Below are positions 24,501-36,500 of a stretch of 64,000 bases of DNA, piece by piece. The notes under the pieces are model-generated. The model did no database searches. It was not told the origin of the DNA and saw nothing but the letters and a program-made list of their open reading frames with translations. Within the stretch, counting starts at the first letter, position 1. Each line of letters begins with the position of its first letter. Both the position numbers and the translations under genes were made by a program. The stretch covers positions 46,345,720-46,409,719 of the forward strand of contig NC_059504.1 in NCBI RefSeq assembly GCF_914767665.1, read 5' to 3'. Origin of the DNA: Harmonia axyridis. Taxonomy: Eukaryota > Arthropoda > Insecta > Coleoptera > Coccinellidae.

Positions 24501-27500
24501 GCTAATCCTCAAGTGTATGTCGAAACACCGTTACATCCAGAAAAACTGACTGTTTGGTGCGCTTTATGGGCTGGTGGAATCATTGGTCCGTACTTCTTCA
24601 AAAACGATGAGGGCCAGAACGTTATAGTCAATGGTGATCGGTATAGAGCCATGATTACTAACTTTTCATTCCTGAATTGAATCATGATGTCCAGGAGTTG
24701 TGGTTCCAACAAGACGGCGCAACATGTCACACAGCTCGTGCCACAATCGATTCATTGAAATACACGTTTGGTGACCGCCTAATTTCACGTTTTGGACCTG
24801 TGAATTGGCCTCCAAGATCTTGTGATTCAACACCGCTAGACTACTTTCTGTGGGGTTATGTAAAGTCATTGGTCTATGCGGATAAGCCACAAACCCTTGA
24901 CCATTTGGAAGACAACATTCGCCGTGTTATAGCCGATATACGACCACAAATGTTGGAAAAGGTCATCGAAAATTGGACGTCCAGATTGGACTACATCCGA
25001 GCCAGCCGTGGCGGTCATATGCCAGAAATCATATTTAAAATGTAATGCTACAAGATTATCTTGCGGATAAATAAAATTCATGTCAATCGAATAATCGATC
25101 GTTGTTTTATTGCAATTTGAAGTTCTATAGCTCTAAAAAAACACCATTTATAAATGATTGCAATATCATTATGAGCTTTAAAATGTTATTTAGGATTTTC
25201 CACTAAAAGTGGTAAATTTTTTGAAATCTACAATCATAAATTCTGTATAATCAATTTTTATTCAAACTTTATGATCTCCCTGTTTCTTTGACAAGTGTAT
25301 TGAAAAGATTTCAACACCCAATATAAAGACACTACAAACATTTTGTCCGTTTCCCTAATTGTGCAGGTGTGTATACTTTGAAATTGAATTTTCTGATCTG
25401 AACGTGAGACAATCAATTGTTTGCCTATAGGGGATTGGCTCTGTAGCATCATCACGCTTCAGTAGCAATTTAGCAGTGATTTACGATTCGGATTTCCTGC
25501 TCGCAAAATTAATCGAAACAAACGGAATTTGACCTTGGATATCAGATCCCACGCTTTTGTCCTGATAACCACGCTTTTTCACTTATTTTTGATGACTTAA
25601 AATTTTGGACAGAATACTGAAAAAGCGTGGCAATCCCAGCAAAAGCGTGGGATCTGATAACCAAGGTCAAATTCCGCTGTAACAACGCCCGGTCAGCCTC
25701 CAAAAATAACAATTTCACGGCCGCTGATTGGCATGAAACAAGTTCGAAACGTCGAAAATTGACTTCTGTTCTTGCGAATACAAAGGGGTTTATTATGTTT
25801 GTTGCAGTTTACGGTTGGCGACGACATACCGCAGAAGCAGGAAATATCCCTCATTTTGTGCTAGTCTGGTGGATACGTCCTGAAATAATTCTGCACGGTA
25901 CGGTCGAGCGTGGGGAGTTCTGTTTTCCTTCAACCTTCTCGGAATTCCACGTTGTCTTGATCCTTTGATATTCTTGACAGCTTCGCAACAACGAATCCGA
26001 GACAGAAACTCTCAGCAATCCAGTCAACCTGTCACATTCGACTTTAATGATGCTAGACATATGACACTTACGGATAAGGAATTTACTCAGAGTAATAAAC
26101 ATACATAGAAGGTGCATATGTCATTTTCAGTAAGCAAAGTTTGTCCCCAACATGAACTATCAAATTTGACATGAAGCGGGCGGAAATGAAAACATATCAG
26201 TGATACGATATTTCACTCAATTCGCGAGTTTCTCCACAAAGAACATACTTCTTATGTCCCATAGTGAATCAACGTTTTATATCAACTCAAAATATATTGT
26301 AATAAATACTTAAATTTATCAGAAATTCAAAAAACAAACTTCAAGCTCGTCAAACGACGTGAAACAACCGATGATACTAGGAGAGCAAAAGATGCCAAAC
26401 CTTTTTTTTCATCATATGATGTGCAATTTTGAATGCAAATCTAGTGGATGATATTTTTTCTGGAACAGTGCCCGATTCTTTCCTCAGAAACTATTTTTTT
26501 GGTGGATCACCAGTAGTTTGAAAAATGTAAAAGAAAACTTTGTTCCAGTACTATACATTTTGGTTTTTTGTAATTGTATGGTTTACCCTTTTCGAGGAGA
26601 AAATTTCAAACGATTCTCATAAACCTTTAGAAATATCCAAATTATTATTATTAAAGAGATCCATTTAGTGAGCTGTGATGAATAAATTAATAAGTTGTGG
26701 TACTCATTTATCAAATCTGTAGCGAAGAAAACAAAGTGTTTACGAGCCTTTTTTTTTCTTAAAATTATCCAAGGAATCTCTCATGTACCTCCAAATTAGA
26801 AACAACCTGTATAGACTATATTATACATCTTGTATAACAATATCATCGAGTTTTTCGAGATAAATAAAATTTCAAATCAAATATAATTTGAGTCACAAAT
26901 ATACACGTCAGTCTCATCAAGAAATCTACACTTAGTTAAGCCTTTGATAAGGTCAATTGCTCAGAGTAATAAACATAGATAGAGGGAGCATATGCCATTT
27001 TCATTGAGTAAATGTTGTCCCCAACATGAACTATCAAATTTGACATGAATCGGAAATGAAAACATATCAGTGATACGATATTTCACTCAATTCGCGAGTT
27101 TCTCCATAAAGAACATACTTCTTATGTCCCATAGTGAATCAACGTTTCATATTAACTCAAAATATATTGAAATAAATACCTAAATATATCAGAAATTCAG
27201 AAAACAAACTTCAAGTGCGCCAAACGACGTGAAACAACCGATGACACTAGGAGAGCTAAAGTTGCCAAACCTTGGATTTCAGGAGGTAGATTCAGATAAT
27301 AACAAATATTCTGCTTATTATGAATTCGACAATTAGGAAAAATATCAGATTTCAAATATTCAAATTTGCATATTTAATCGGGAATCACTCAAATACATAT
27401 ATTTAATTCAATATAATATACATTCATAACGATATAGTAAAATTGTGGATTTGAAAATATATCACAATCCGACAACGTAATTTAACCATGTTAGAAATGC

Positions 27501-30500
27501 GTATTCCCTCTATCTATGTTTATGACTCTATGGGAATTTATGATCGATAGTAGAAAAAAATAAAAAAAATTATCAATACACAATGTATAGGGTGATTCAC
27601 TTATCTTGGTAACCCCAAATTTCTCGAAAACGGCCGAATATGTTTTATTCCCTAAACGGTATTTTGTACGAGACAATGTTGACTTGTATTGCGCGTAAAA
27701 GTCGGCGAGAAGAATATAGAAGCCAGCCGTCGAGACGCTTTCCCAGGAACTCCTTTTTTTTTGCTATTCCGCAGATGAGTCAATTCTAATGTTTTCATCT
27801 GGAATTTTTGTGTTAGATTATATAAATGTGGTCAATGCGAGGGTAGACATTTGGATGACATTATTTCTAAAGAATTAATTCGTAAATAGTGTGTTTTTAT
27901 AATCATTAAACATATTCTCGATAAAAGGCTTTCAATCGATTTTCTACATACAGGGTGTTCCTAAATTGGAGGTACAAATGAAAATGACCGATCCTCGGAT
28001 CATTGACCCGCAAACTCTTTGTTTTCGAGATACAAGGTGTTAAAGTTTGATTTCTTCAAAGTTTTTTTTCCCATATCACATATTCACAAGATATTCAACC
28101 TCAATTTGGCAAAGAAATTCAATTTAAAGTTCTCCTCATGTGGCATGCTAATTTTGAATGCAGGATAAATCTACACAGTGATTTTTTTTCTGGAACATTG
28201 CTCGATTCTTTCCTCCAGACCTTTTTTGGTAGACCAGTGATGGTAGTTTTGAAAAATGTAAAAAGAAACTTTGGTCCAGTACTACATATTTCGGTTTCTT
28301 GTAGTTTTTTCGTATCTGTTACCGATATCGAGAAAAAAATTCGGTAGTAATCTTCAGGAAAATCCTAATTATTTTAAAGATCCAGTTAATAAGCTGCGTT
28401 GAAGAAGTTGATAAGTTTTATGAATATTCACCCAATCTCTAGCAAAGATTAATAAAGATTCGATGAACTGGTATAATCATTACAAAAAAATCCAAAGATA
28501 AGAACCACCCTGTATCTCGAAAACCTAGCGTCTGTGAACCTATGTTTATGGGACTATTTTTCTTGAAATTATCCAAGAAACCTCTTATTTTCCTTTGTAA
28601 CTTCTATTACCTGTATATTTTTAATACATCTTCTTTAATAATATTCACGAGTTTTTCAAGATATATAAAATTTCAGATCAAATATTATCTGAGTCGCAAA
28701 TATACATATCAGACTCATCAAGAAACCTACACTCATGCAATCAAAACTTTGATTAGATAAATTGCAAATCAGCTATAAAACTAACGTTTATTAAGTACCA
28801 GACGACATTGATGTAACTAGACATAAATCTTGAATAAAAAGAATGACAAAACAAAGAAAAACAAGACCATCCTCAGATTCATCTTCTATGCAGAATAAAG
28901 GCTCCAGTTGTCAAACCTTCTTTGTCAAATCTACCCACAAATTAGCTTGGACAGCTGCCGTCCTCCTGTTGTGTACATCACATAATTCAAAATGTTCATA
29001 ACACCGTAGTTGATTCAATAATTGCTGTTGTCCGGAAATAGTTCTGCGAATCCTCGTGCCAAGGGATCCCTAGATGAACCCTGTTTAATGGACCCTGAAG
29101 ATGAGGTATAAAGCAGAGTTTACGATCCTAGTTTACTACTGTTTTTAGAGATAATTAAATAGTGTGAATCATAGTGTGATATTAATATAAGTTGTCCCTA
29201 ACTTGGAGGTACAAACAAAAATGACAGAATTCTCAGATCATTTTAAGAATTTTTTTTTTCAAGTTTTTCTTTCTCATAGCACCTTATCTCCACAAGATAT
29301 TTAACTTGAATTTGGCATAGATATTTCAATTTGAAGTTTTTATTATGTGATATGCTAATTTTGAATGCAAATCTACAAGGTGATATTTTGTCTGGAACAG
29401 CCTGATTTTTTCTCCCAGAACTTTTTTTGGTACATATTTCCCAATCTGTATCGAAGATTAGAAAAGTAGTAGGAGTACAAAAAAAAAGCACCCTGTTACT
29501 CGGAAACAGAGAGTTAGCAGGCCTACGATTATAAAGAACATTTGGCCAATGACATGTTTATGGTAATATGGTGATCGATTTTTCTTTTTTTGGAAATAAA
29601 ACATTTATTGCATTTTCATCACATCTGGCTCATTATCCTCAATCTATATATGAGCTGAAAAATGTATTAAATATCATGATTGAAATACGCAGTGTTTTGA
29701 AAAATGCTTGGTAATAATATATAATCTTAGTTTTTATTCAAATCTGTTTTTCTTTCTTTTTATATTTCGTTGTTCTGCTATCAATTTGAGCATCTACGAC
29801 TTAATTCAAAATTTCGGATTAGAATTCTTCTCAACAATAGGAAAGAACATTATCCTGATATAACACTGATCTCCAGCATTGTTATAGAAGTTATATGAGT
29901 TTGTATTTTATTCAATTTCTAGCAGATATTCGAAGCTGAATAATATTGAGCTCTTGAAATTCTTATGTTCTTTCGACGATTCGAATTATACCTATCTACC
30001 CCAAAGGGATTGTCAACCAATAGTCCTCAGGCTCATATTTGTACCCTTTTACGCCTGATGAAGTTTCACTTAATCAGAGATTAGGACCCTTTGCCGTGAT
30101 TTTCTCACATAAAAAATATCTCTTGAACACAAGAAACTGATAGACCTTCCAAAGATGGTGCCTCCAGAGCTTATCGTCTGGAAGGTTTGTGTTTATAACA
30201 GACACCCTTATTTTTTGTTATCTCCATTCTCATTACACTTGGATATATGTATGCAGCGTGTTGGAGGTTTTTTTTTATAATTGTGAAAGCGGTTTTCTAG
30301 GTATGTGATTTGTGGTGAATGAGATTAAGGGTGTCTATACGAAATCAATCATATAATGAATTCGCTTTTATATTTGTATTGGTTTAATATTTCCTCAGAG
30401 TAATAAACATAGATAGAGGGGGCTTATGTAATTTTCAGTAAGCAAATTTTGTTCACCAAATTCGACATGAAGCGCGCAGAAATCAAAACATATCAGTGAT

Positions 30501-33500
30501 ATTATTCACAAACAACGCACGCCTTATGTCCCATAGTGAATCAATGTTTCATATTAACTCAAAATATATTGAAATAAATACCTAAATATATCAGAAATTC
30601 AGAAAACAAACTTCGCGAACGCGCGACATGAAACAACCGATGACACTAGGAGAGCAAAAGTTGCCAAACCTTGGATTTCACCAGGTAGATACAGAAAATA
30701 ATAAATATTCTGCTTATTATAAATTCGACGAATAGGAAAAATATCGGATTCCAATTATTTAAATTTGCATATTTAATTGGGCATCACTCAAATAAATATA
30801 TTTCATTCAATATAATATACATTCATAACGATATAGTAAAATTGTGAATTTGAAAATATATCACAATCCGACAACGTAATCTTACCATGTTGGGTGCATG
30901 TAAAAATTGCGTAGACTCCCTCTATCTATGTTTATTACTCTATGAATATTTCTGATCAGAAAGTTTCTGATTTAATCGATTTAAAAAATTAACTCCCCCT
31001 GATATTTTCACACTTTATGTTTTAGAATGTATAGAATAAAAAAAACTCTTCTTTTTCTTCTTCTACATTTTCATGAAATTTTTGTTTGTATGTTCTTCTC
31101 TTTAAAAAACGGAATAAGAAAATTAAGTTAATGTCGATACTATTCATTTTTCCCATTTTTTAATGTTTTTGGCTGCTTTCTTCAGAAAATATTGATGCCT
31201 GAACCCAGACGGGCTCTCCATAAGTTTCATCCTTCATGGTGTACCATTGGTATTTCTGATTGTACACGATTGTATGTTTCTAGTTCATCTGGCACGGTGT
31301 CAAATTACTCGAAAGGCATTTCTCTAGGAAGCTAAGCAAGGATACGGTTGCAACAGATGTTGCGAATTTTCAGGATATTCAGTTACCCCACTCTGAAGGT
31401 CATGGACGTTTTATTGTTCCATGGGTATCCATGACATAATTCGGATAAGTGGCCGCAAAATCATGGAAGCAAAGCTGAACAACCAGAAAATATTGGTGGG
31501 AGAGCGTAATCGTTATTTGTCAAAGGTTTCTATTTTGTTTATTCTTTTGCATTAAGAGAAGATCCTATATACTTCACGTCAGTTCTTTTATGTTATTCAA
31601 GCCTTTATTCTTAATATTTTTAAGCTAGAGAAAACATTCACAAATGTTTACATATTGGAGAAAGTAAAAATCGAAATATTCAGTTATAATATCTCAAGAG
31701 CTTAGACAATATTCGATTATACACCGATTCACGAAACTCGAGTGGTGTTTCGCGAACTACGTCGAGTGAAGAGGTTCATATAATCGAAATATATTGTCAA
31801 TGCTCGAGTGGTATTCGTTACGATTATATAACGAATAATTTAAATAACTATAACCAAAACACTGCATTTTGATAATTCAATGACATTTCACTGAGGTTGA
31901 CTTTTATTTTTTGGCGAACGTCCAACTATGTTACTATGGAAATGATCCCAATATGACAGAAGATGAAACACCAAAACGATTATACCACGTCATCAAGGTG
32001 TATATTCTCTTATCAATACGCCGTAACTATGGGAAATTTACGGATTCTATTGGTTCATCACAACATGAGTTGTATAATCAGCATAATAATTGTCAAGCAA
32101 AAAAAAAATTAATAGTTTACAAAAAAAATCTTTTTCAAATTTTAAACATTGATTAGATGATTAAGATTGAGCACCTATACTCAGATCAAAGTGAATAGTC
32201 ATCTTGAAAGAATTCCGTCACATAACTCTCTTTTTCGTAGACTCGGTATCATAAACATTTCCCAATTCGTGAAGAAATAAATGCAGCTGTAAAGTGTTGA
32301 ACGCTCTCAATTTCTGTTCAAAGGCTAGATTTATGAGCCTTTAAAAATAAGAATCGTGCTGAGGTGACGTAGTAAAAGGAAAAGGGATAATCCGATATTT
32401 GGTTTCACTGTCGACAATCGTCAAACATGTCTTTATAGGCTCGTTAGCTTTATCTTGATGACTGAAATAATTCCTGTTTGAAAGTGAAATGAATTAAATT
32501 TTATGTTATGTTTCTTATTTCGTTTCTCTTAATTGAATTAACTCAAAGCTGAACGTCCAGAAATTATATTCTTGAATTTTTATCTGATTTCGGTATTATA
32601 CTGCGCTGGATTGAAAGTGATAAAACTAATAAAAAATATGGAAAGAATTGACTTGGCGTCAAAAGTTCTTGAAGTTTTTTCATTTATGCGCCTATTGCGC
32701 TATTAGAGACAACATAATTTCATATAGGGACATATGAGATGCGAGTTATTATGATGTCTTTGTTGTCGGTTATTTATGGGGTTCCGATCGATCTTGCTGA
32801 GAATCGGCAAGGACATTTGATTGATTATTTTACTCATTATATCTAGAAACTCCATTTCATCCTAGACAAATCGATATTCGAATTGAATTTTCTTAGCTTC
32901 TGGCAATCAATATTTTTTGCCACCTTCCTTATTTCTGGAGGAGTAAGTACTTCTAAGTCGCTATCACTGTTCATAATATAAATACATATATCCGAAAATC
33001 TGTCAGATATTTCATAAGTTGTCAAACTATAATTATCATAGACATATGCATTTATATAGCAACCAACCATTCCAACAATTGCGATTTCTATCAAATTCCG
33101 TTTTAATTTATCACTACAGGAAAAATAAAAAGATTGTGGGAATTGTAATAATTTGAAAATACAAAATCCTACATGTATCATCAGGAGCAATCGAAGAAAA
33201 AATTTAACACCGTTTAACACGGCAGCAGAATAAATTGACCCCCTTGGCTGAATTCCTAGCCAAGCGTAGCGAGGCTATGAACTATCAGCCGCGGCAGTCA
33301 ATCTACACCTTTGCTGCCTAGTAAAACAAATAACTATTGTATGAAGCTTGAAATTCTCTATTTTTAATATATAGAGTTTTCATTTTGAATAGCCCGCTAT
33401 CTAGGTAGCTGTCACTTTAAAAACCTTGAAGCTTTAATCTTTTGACATTTGAAAAGAAAAACTACGCTATTACTAGAAATGGAACTGGAGATTCATGGCT

Positions 33501-36500
33501 ACTTGACTTTAGCTAGACTTGAAATCAACTCAAGTTCAAGTCAATAAGGTGCCTGCTATTTCGTTTGTTTGTCACCTTGGGTTGAATTATGCGGTACTGA
33601 TGATCCCTAACAAGGGTGAAACTGGTATATCGCTACTCTCCCTCGATGACATGCAGTCTCCTTGGGTTACTTTCGATTATGATTCCTACGTAATAGCGTG
33701 GTAACCTTCTGTTTGACAATGGTTATGTTGATGGCATTTTTACTGATACAACCAGATAGATAATTAATATCGTATGATATTATTACACACTCGGAAATTG
33801 TACTTCTTTTTCTTTTCTTCAAGTAGTTGCTTTTTAATGTTAAGTCAAGTACTTGATGACTAAATACATGACTTGACATTGAAGAAGCACTACTTGACTT
33901 GAACTTGAGTTGATTAAATTGTTAAAATTCACTCAAAGCTGATGAACGTTTTGTAGTTACGTTTAGCAACGTTACCACGTGAAAGATAAGGTTTCTCCCA
34001 ATGCTCCAGAATCGATCCAAAACCTCAAAGATGGAATTCGTGAAGCTATAGAGGAGATACAGTCGCAAATTGGTCATGAAAAGGATATGGTGCTACAACC
34101 ATAGACGTTAAGGCCATTTGGCTGATATATCGAGATATCGTTTGTTGTCGTTAATGACATACCTTCCTCTTTACAATGAAATGAACCATTAATTTCTCTC
34201 AAAATATATAAGTTTTTTTCCAAAGTCAAAGGGAATTCCCTTATTGGAAAACCGTTTACAAGCAGAATCTCTCAGATCTGAAATATTGAGTTTTTTCTCA
34301 ATGATTTTGTTTGAATTTCGAAGCTAATTTGGTGAGTGCAAATTCAATCGAATTAAATATGGACTTTTTTTCAGATACACACTGCCAATGTTCAAGAAAG
34401 GTTCGAGTAAGGAACTCGATGTGGATGACCTCTACAACCCACTGCCGTTAGATAGAAGTCAACACCTAGGCGACAGATTAGAAGCGTAAGTACAATGCCT
34501 CCTTTTACACTATACGCTGAGATAGGTTTGAGATATCGCCAACTGCGATTATTTTCGATGTGAAATGATTAGCGGAGTTGCTTTCGAAGTGCAATCTTTA
34601 ATTTCAATGAATTGGCGTCTCTATTAATAGTAATTACCCAACGGGAGTGTTATTAGAGAATTAATGAAGTGTTAGGAAGGGTATTGAGGTTTGATGTCTT
34701 GTTAAGTCCAGCATTTCATACAATATAATTGTAGTAGTGTCGTTGAATGAGCTCGTGATGAATATAACACGGGTAGATCGGTATCTGAGAGAAGGACAAT
34801 CAGATTATTGACCACTTGAAGGTCTTATCTAAATTAATTGATGAAAATTCACTTTTTCATGAACAGGATATTCCGCGAACATGCGATATGAGTATCAGCG
34901 ATAACCATTATGAGTATTTGAAATTTGATGATGCTATTGTTAATGCATCATGAATTGGCTTACTCAATAATTGCTATAGAATTTATTTTATAACAGTTCA
35001 ATCATAATTTTGATTTTTCATTAATCTACATAAAATTTTGTGTTATTAATCATTCAGAGAATAATAGTATGGTTTATAGTTTAGAGTTTATTTATATTAT
35101 ATATGTTATGATGACAGCGATCGAAGGAAAATATCTCTGCCAGACTGTCAAATCAAAGATTTGTAAGATTAATTATGTTCCATTCAAATTCTTATGAAAT
35201 CAATAATTTATATAAATCCTGATAAGCATAAAAATAGCAGATTAAATCGAAGACAATCGAAACCAATTCTTACTGTGAATTAAAATCAAAATCAATGGTT
35301 GACAGCACAAACTTCAATTGGATAATGATCAAGGATGATATAATTTCCAATAATATAGGGTGTTTTTTTCGAGGTATATAACTTTAAGTTGGCATTACTG
35401 TTCAAGATGGCGACGGATTTAACAGCTGTCAAGTGATTTATTCTCAGTTTGGTTTGGCAATTCATCATGAATAGACTTCCCCTGAACAACGCTTGCAAAT
35501 AGTGCAATTTTATTTCGAAAATAATGGTTCTGTTCGGAATATATATCGCGCACTACGTCCATTAGCGATGAAGCGCACTTCTGGTTGAATGGCTACGTCA
35601 ACAAACAAAACTGCCGCATTTGGAGTGAAGCTAATCCTCATGTGTATTTCGAAACACCGTTACATCCAGAAAAACTGACTGTTTGGTGCGCTTTATGGGC
35701 TGGTGGAATCATTGGTCCGTACTTCTTCAAAAACGATGATGGCCAGAACGTTACAGTCAATGGTGATCGGTATAGAGCCATGATTACTAACTTTTTCATT
35801 CCTGAATTGAACAACCATGATGTCTAGGAGCTGTGGTTCCAACAAGACGGCGCAACATGTCACACAACTCGTGCCACAATCGATTTATTTGAAAGACACG
35901 TTTGGTGACCGCCTATACCGATATACGGCCACAAATGTTGGAAAAGTAATCGAAAATTGGACGTCCAGATTGGACTACATCCGAGCCAGCCATGGCGGTC
36001 ATATGCCAGAAATCATATTTAAAATGTGATGCCATAAGATTATCTTGCGGATAAATAAAATTCATGTCAATCGAATAATCCATCGTTGTTTTATTGCAAT
36101 TTAAAGTTCTATAGCTCTAAAAAAACACTCTTTATGTGTATCTGAGAATACTTCAATGCTGAAGAATACTAAATGATTTCAATCATTAAAAATTCCTGGG
36201 ATTATATAAAGAAATTGACTTGAAAAGCAGCACGTTGAATTACCTTTTTTCATAAAATTTGTATAAACAAGATGGGGGTGATAATATGTATGAGGTGGTC
36301 TAAATTTGTTCAACATTGATATTATATTATCGAAAAAACCCATATCAAGTTCAACTAGTGTTCCATTGAAATGTTTTGTACAAATAGTTTATCCTCATGA
36401 AACATTGTACTAATTTGAACAATAAATGAGTGAGCTGAGTAATTCAACACGACAAAACGTAAATAATAAGCTGTTAAGTCATTCTTTCTGCGAATTATAT

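Noticed and set aside
25627..25968. 113-codon plus-strand frame
   Set aside because: Begins inside palindrome R10 and has no domain; chance frame.
26096..27531. R2/R1 cluster as a CRISPR-like or tandem array
   Set aside because: Units are 300-570 bp transposon copies in mixed order; there is no short regular repeat-spacer pattern and the genome is eukaryotic.
32843..33220. 125-codon minus-strand frame as a protein gene
   Set aside because: It lies in repeat R9, has no known domain, and its second copy differs only by amino-acid-changing substitutions in the part compared.
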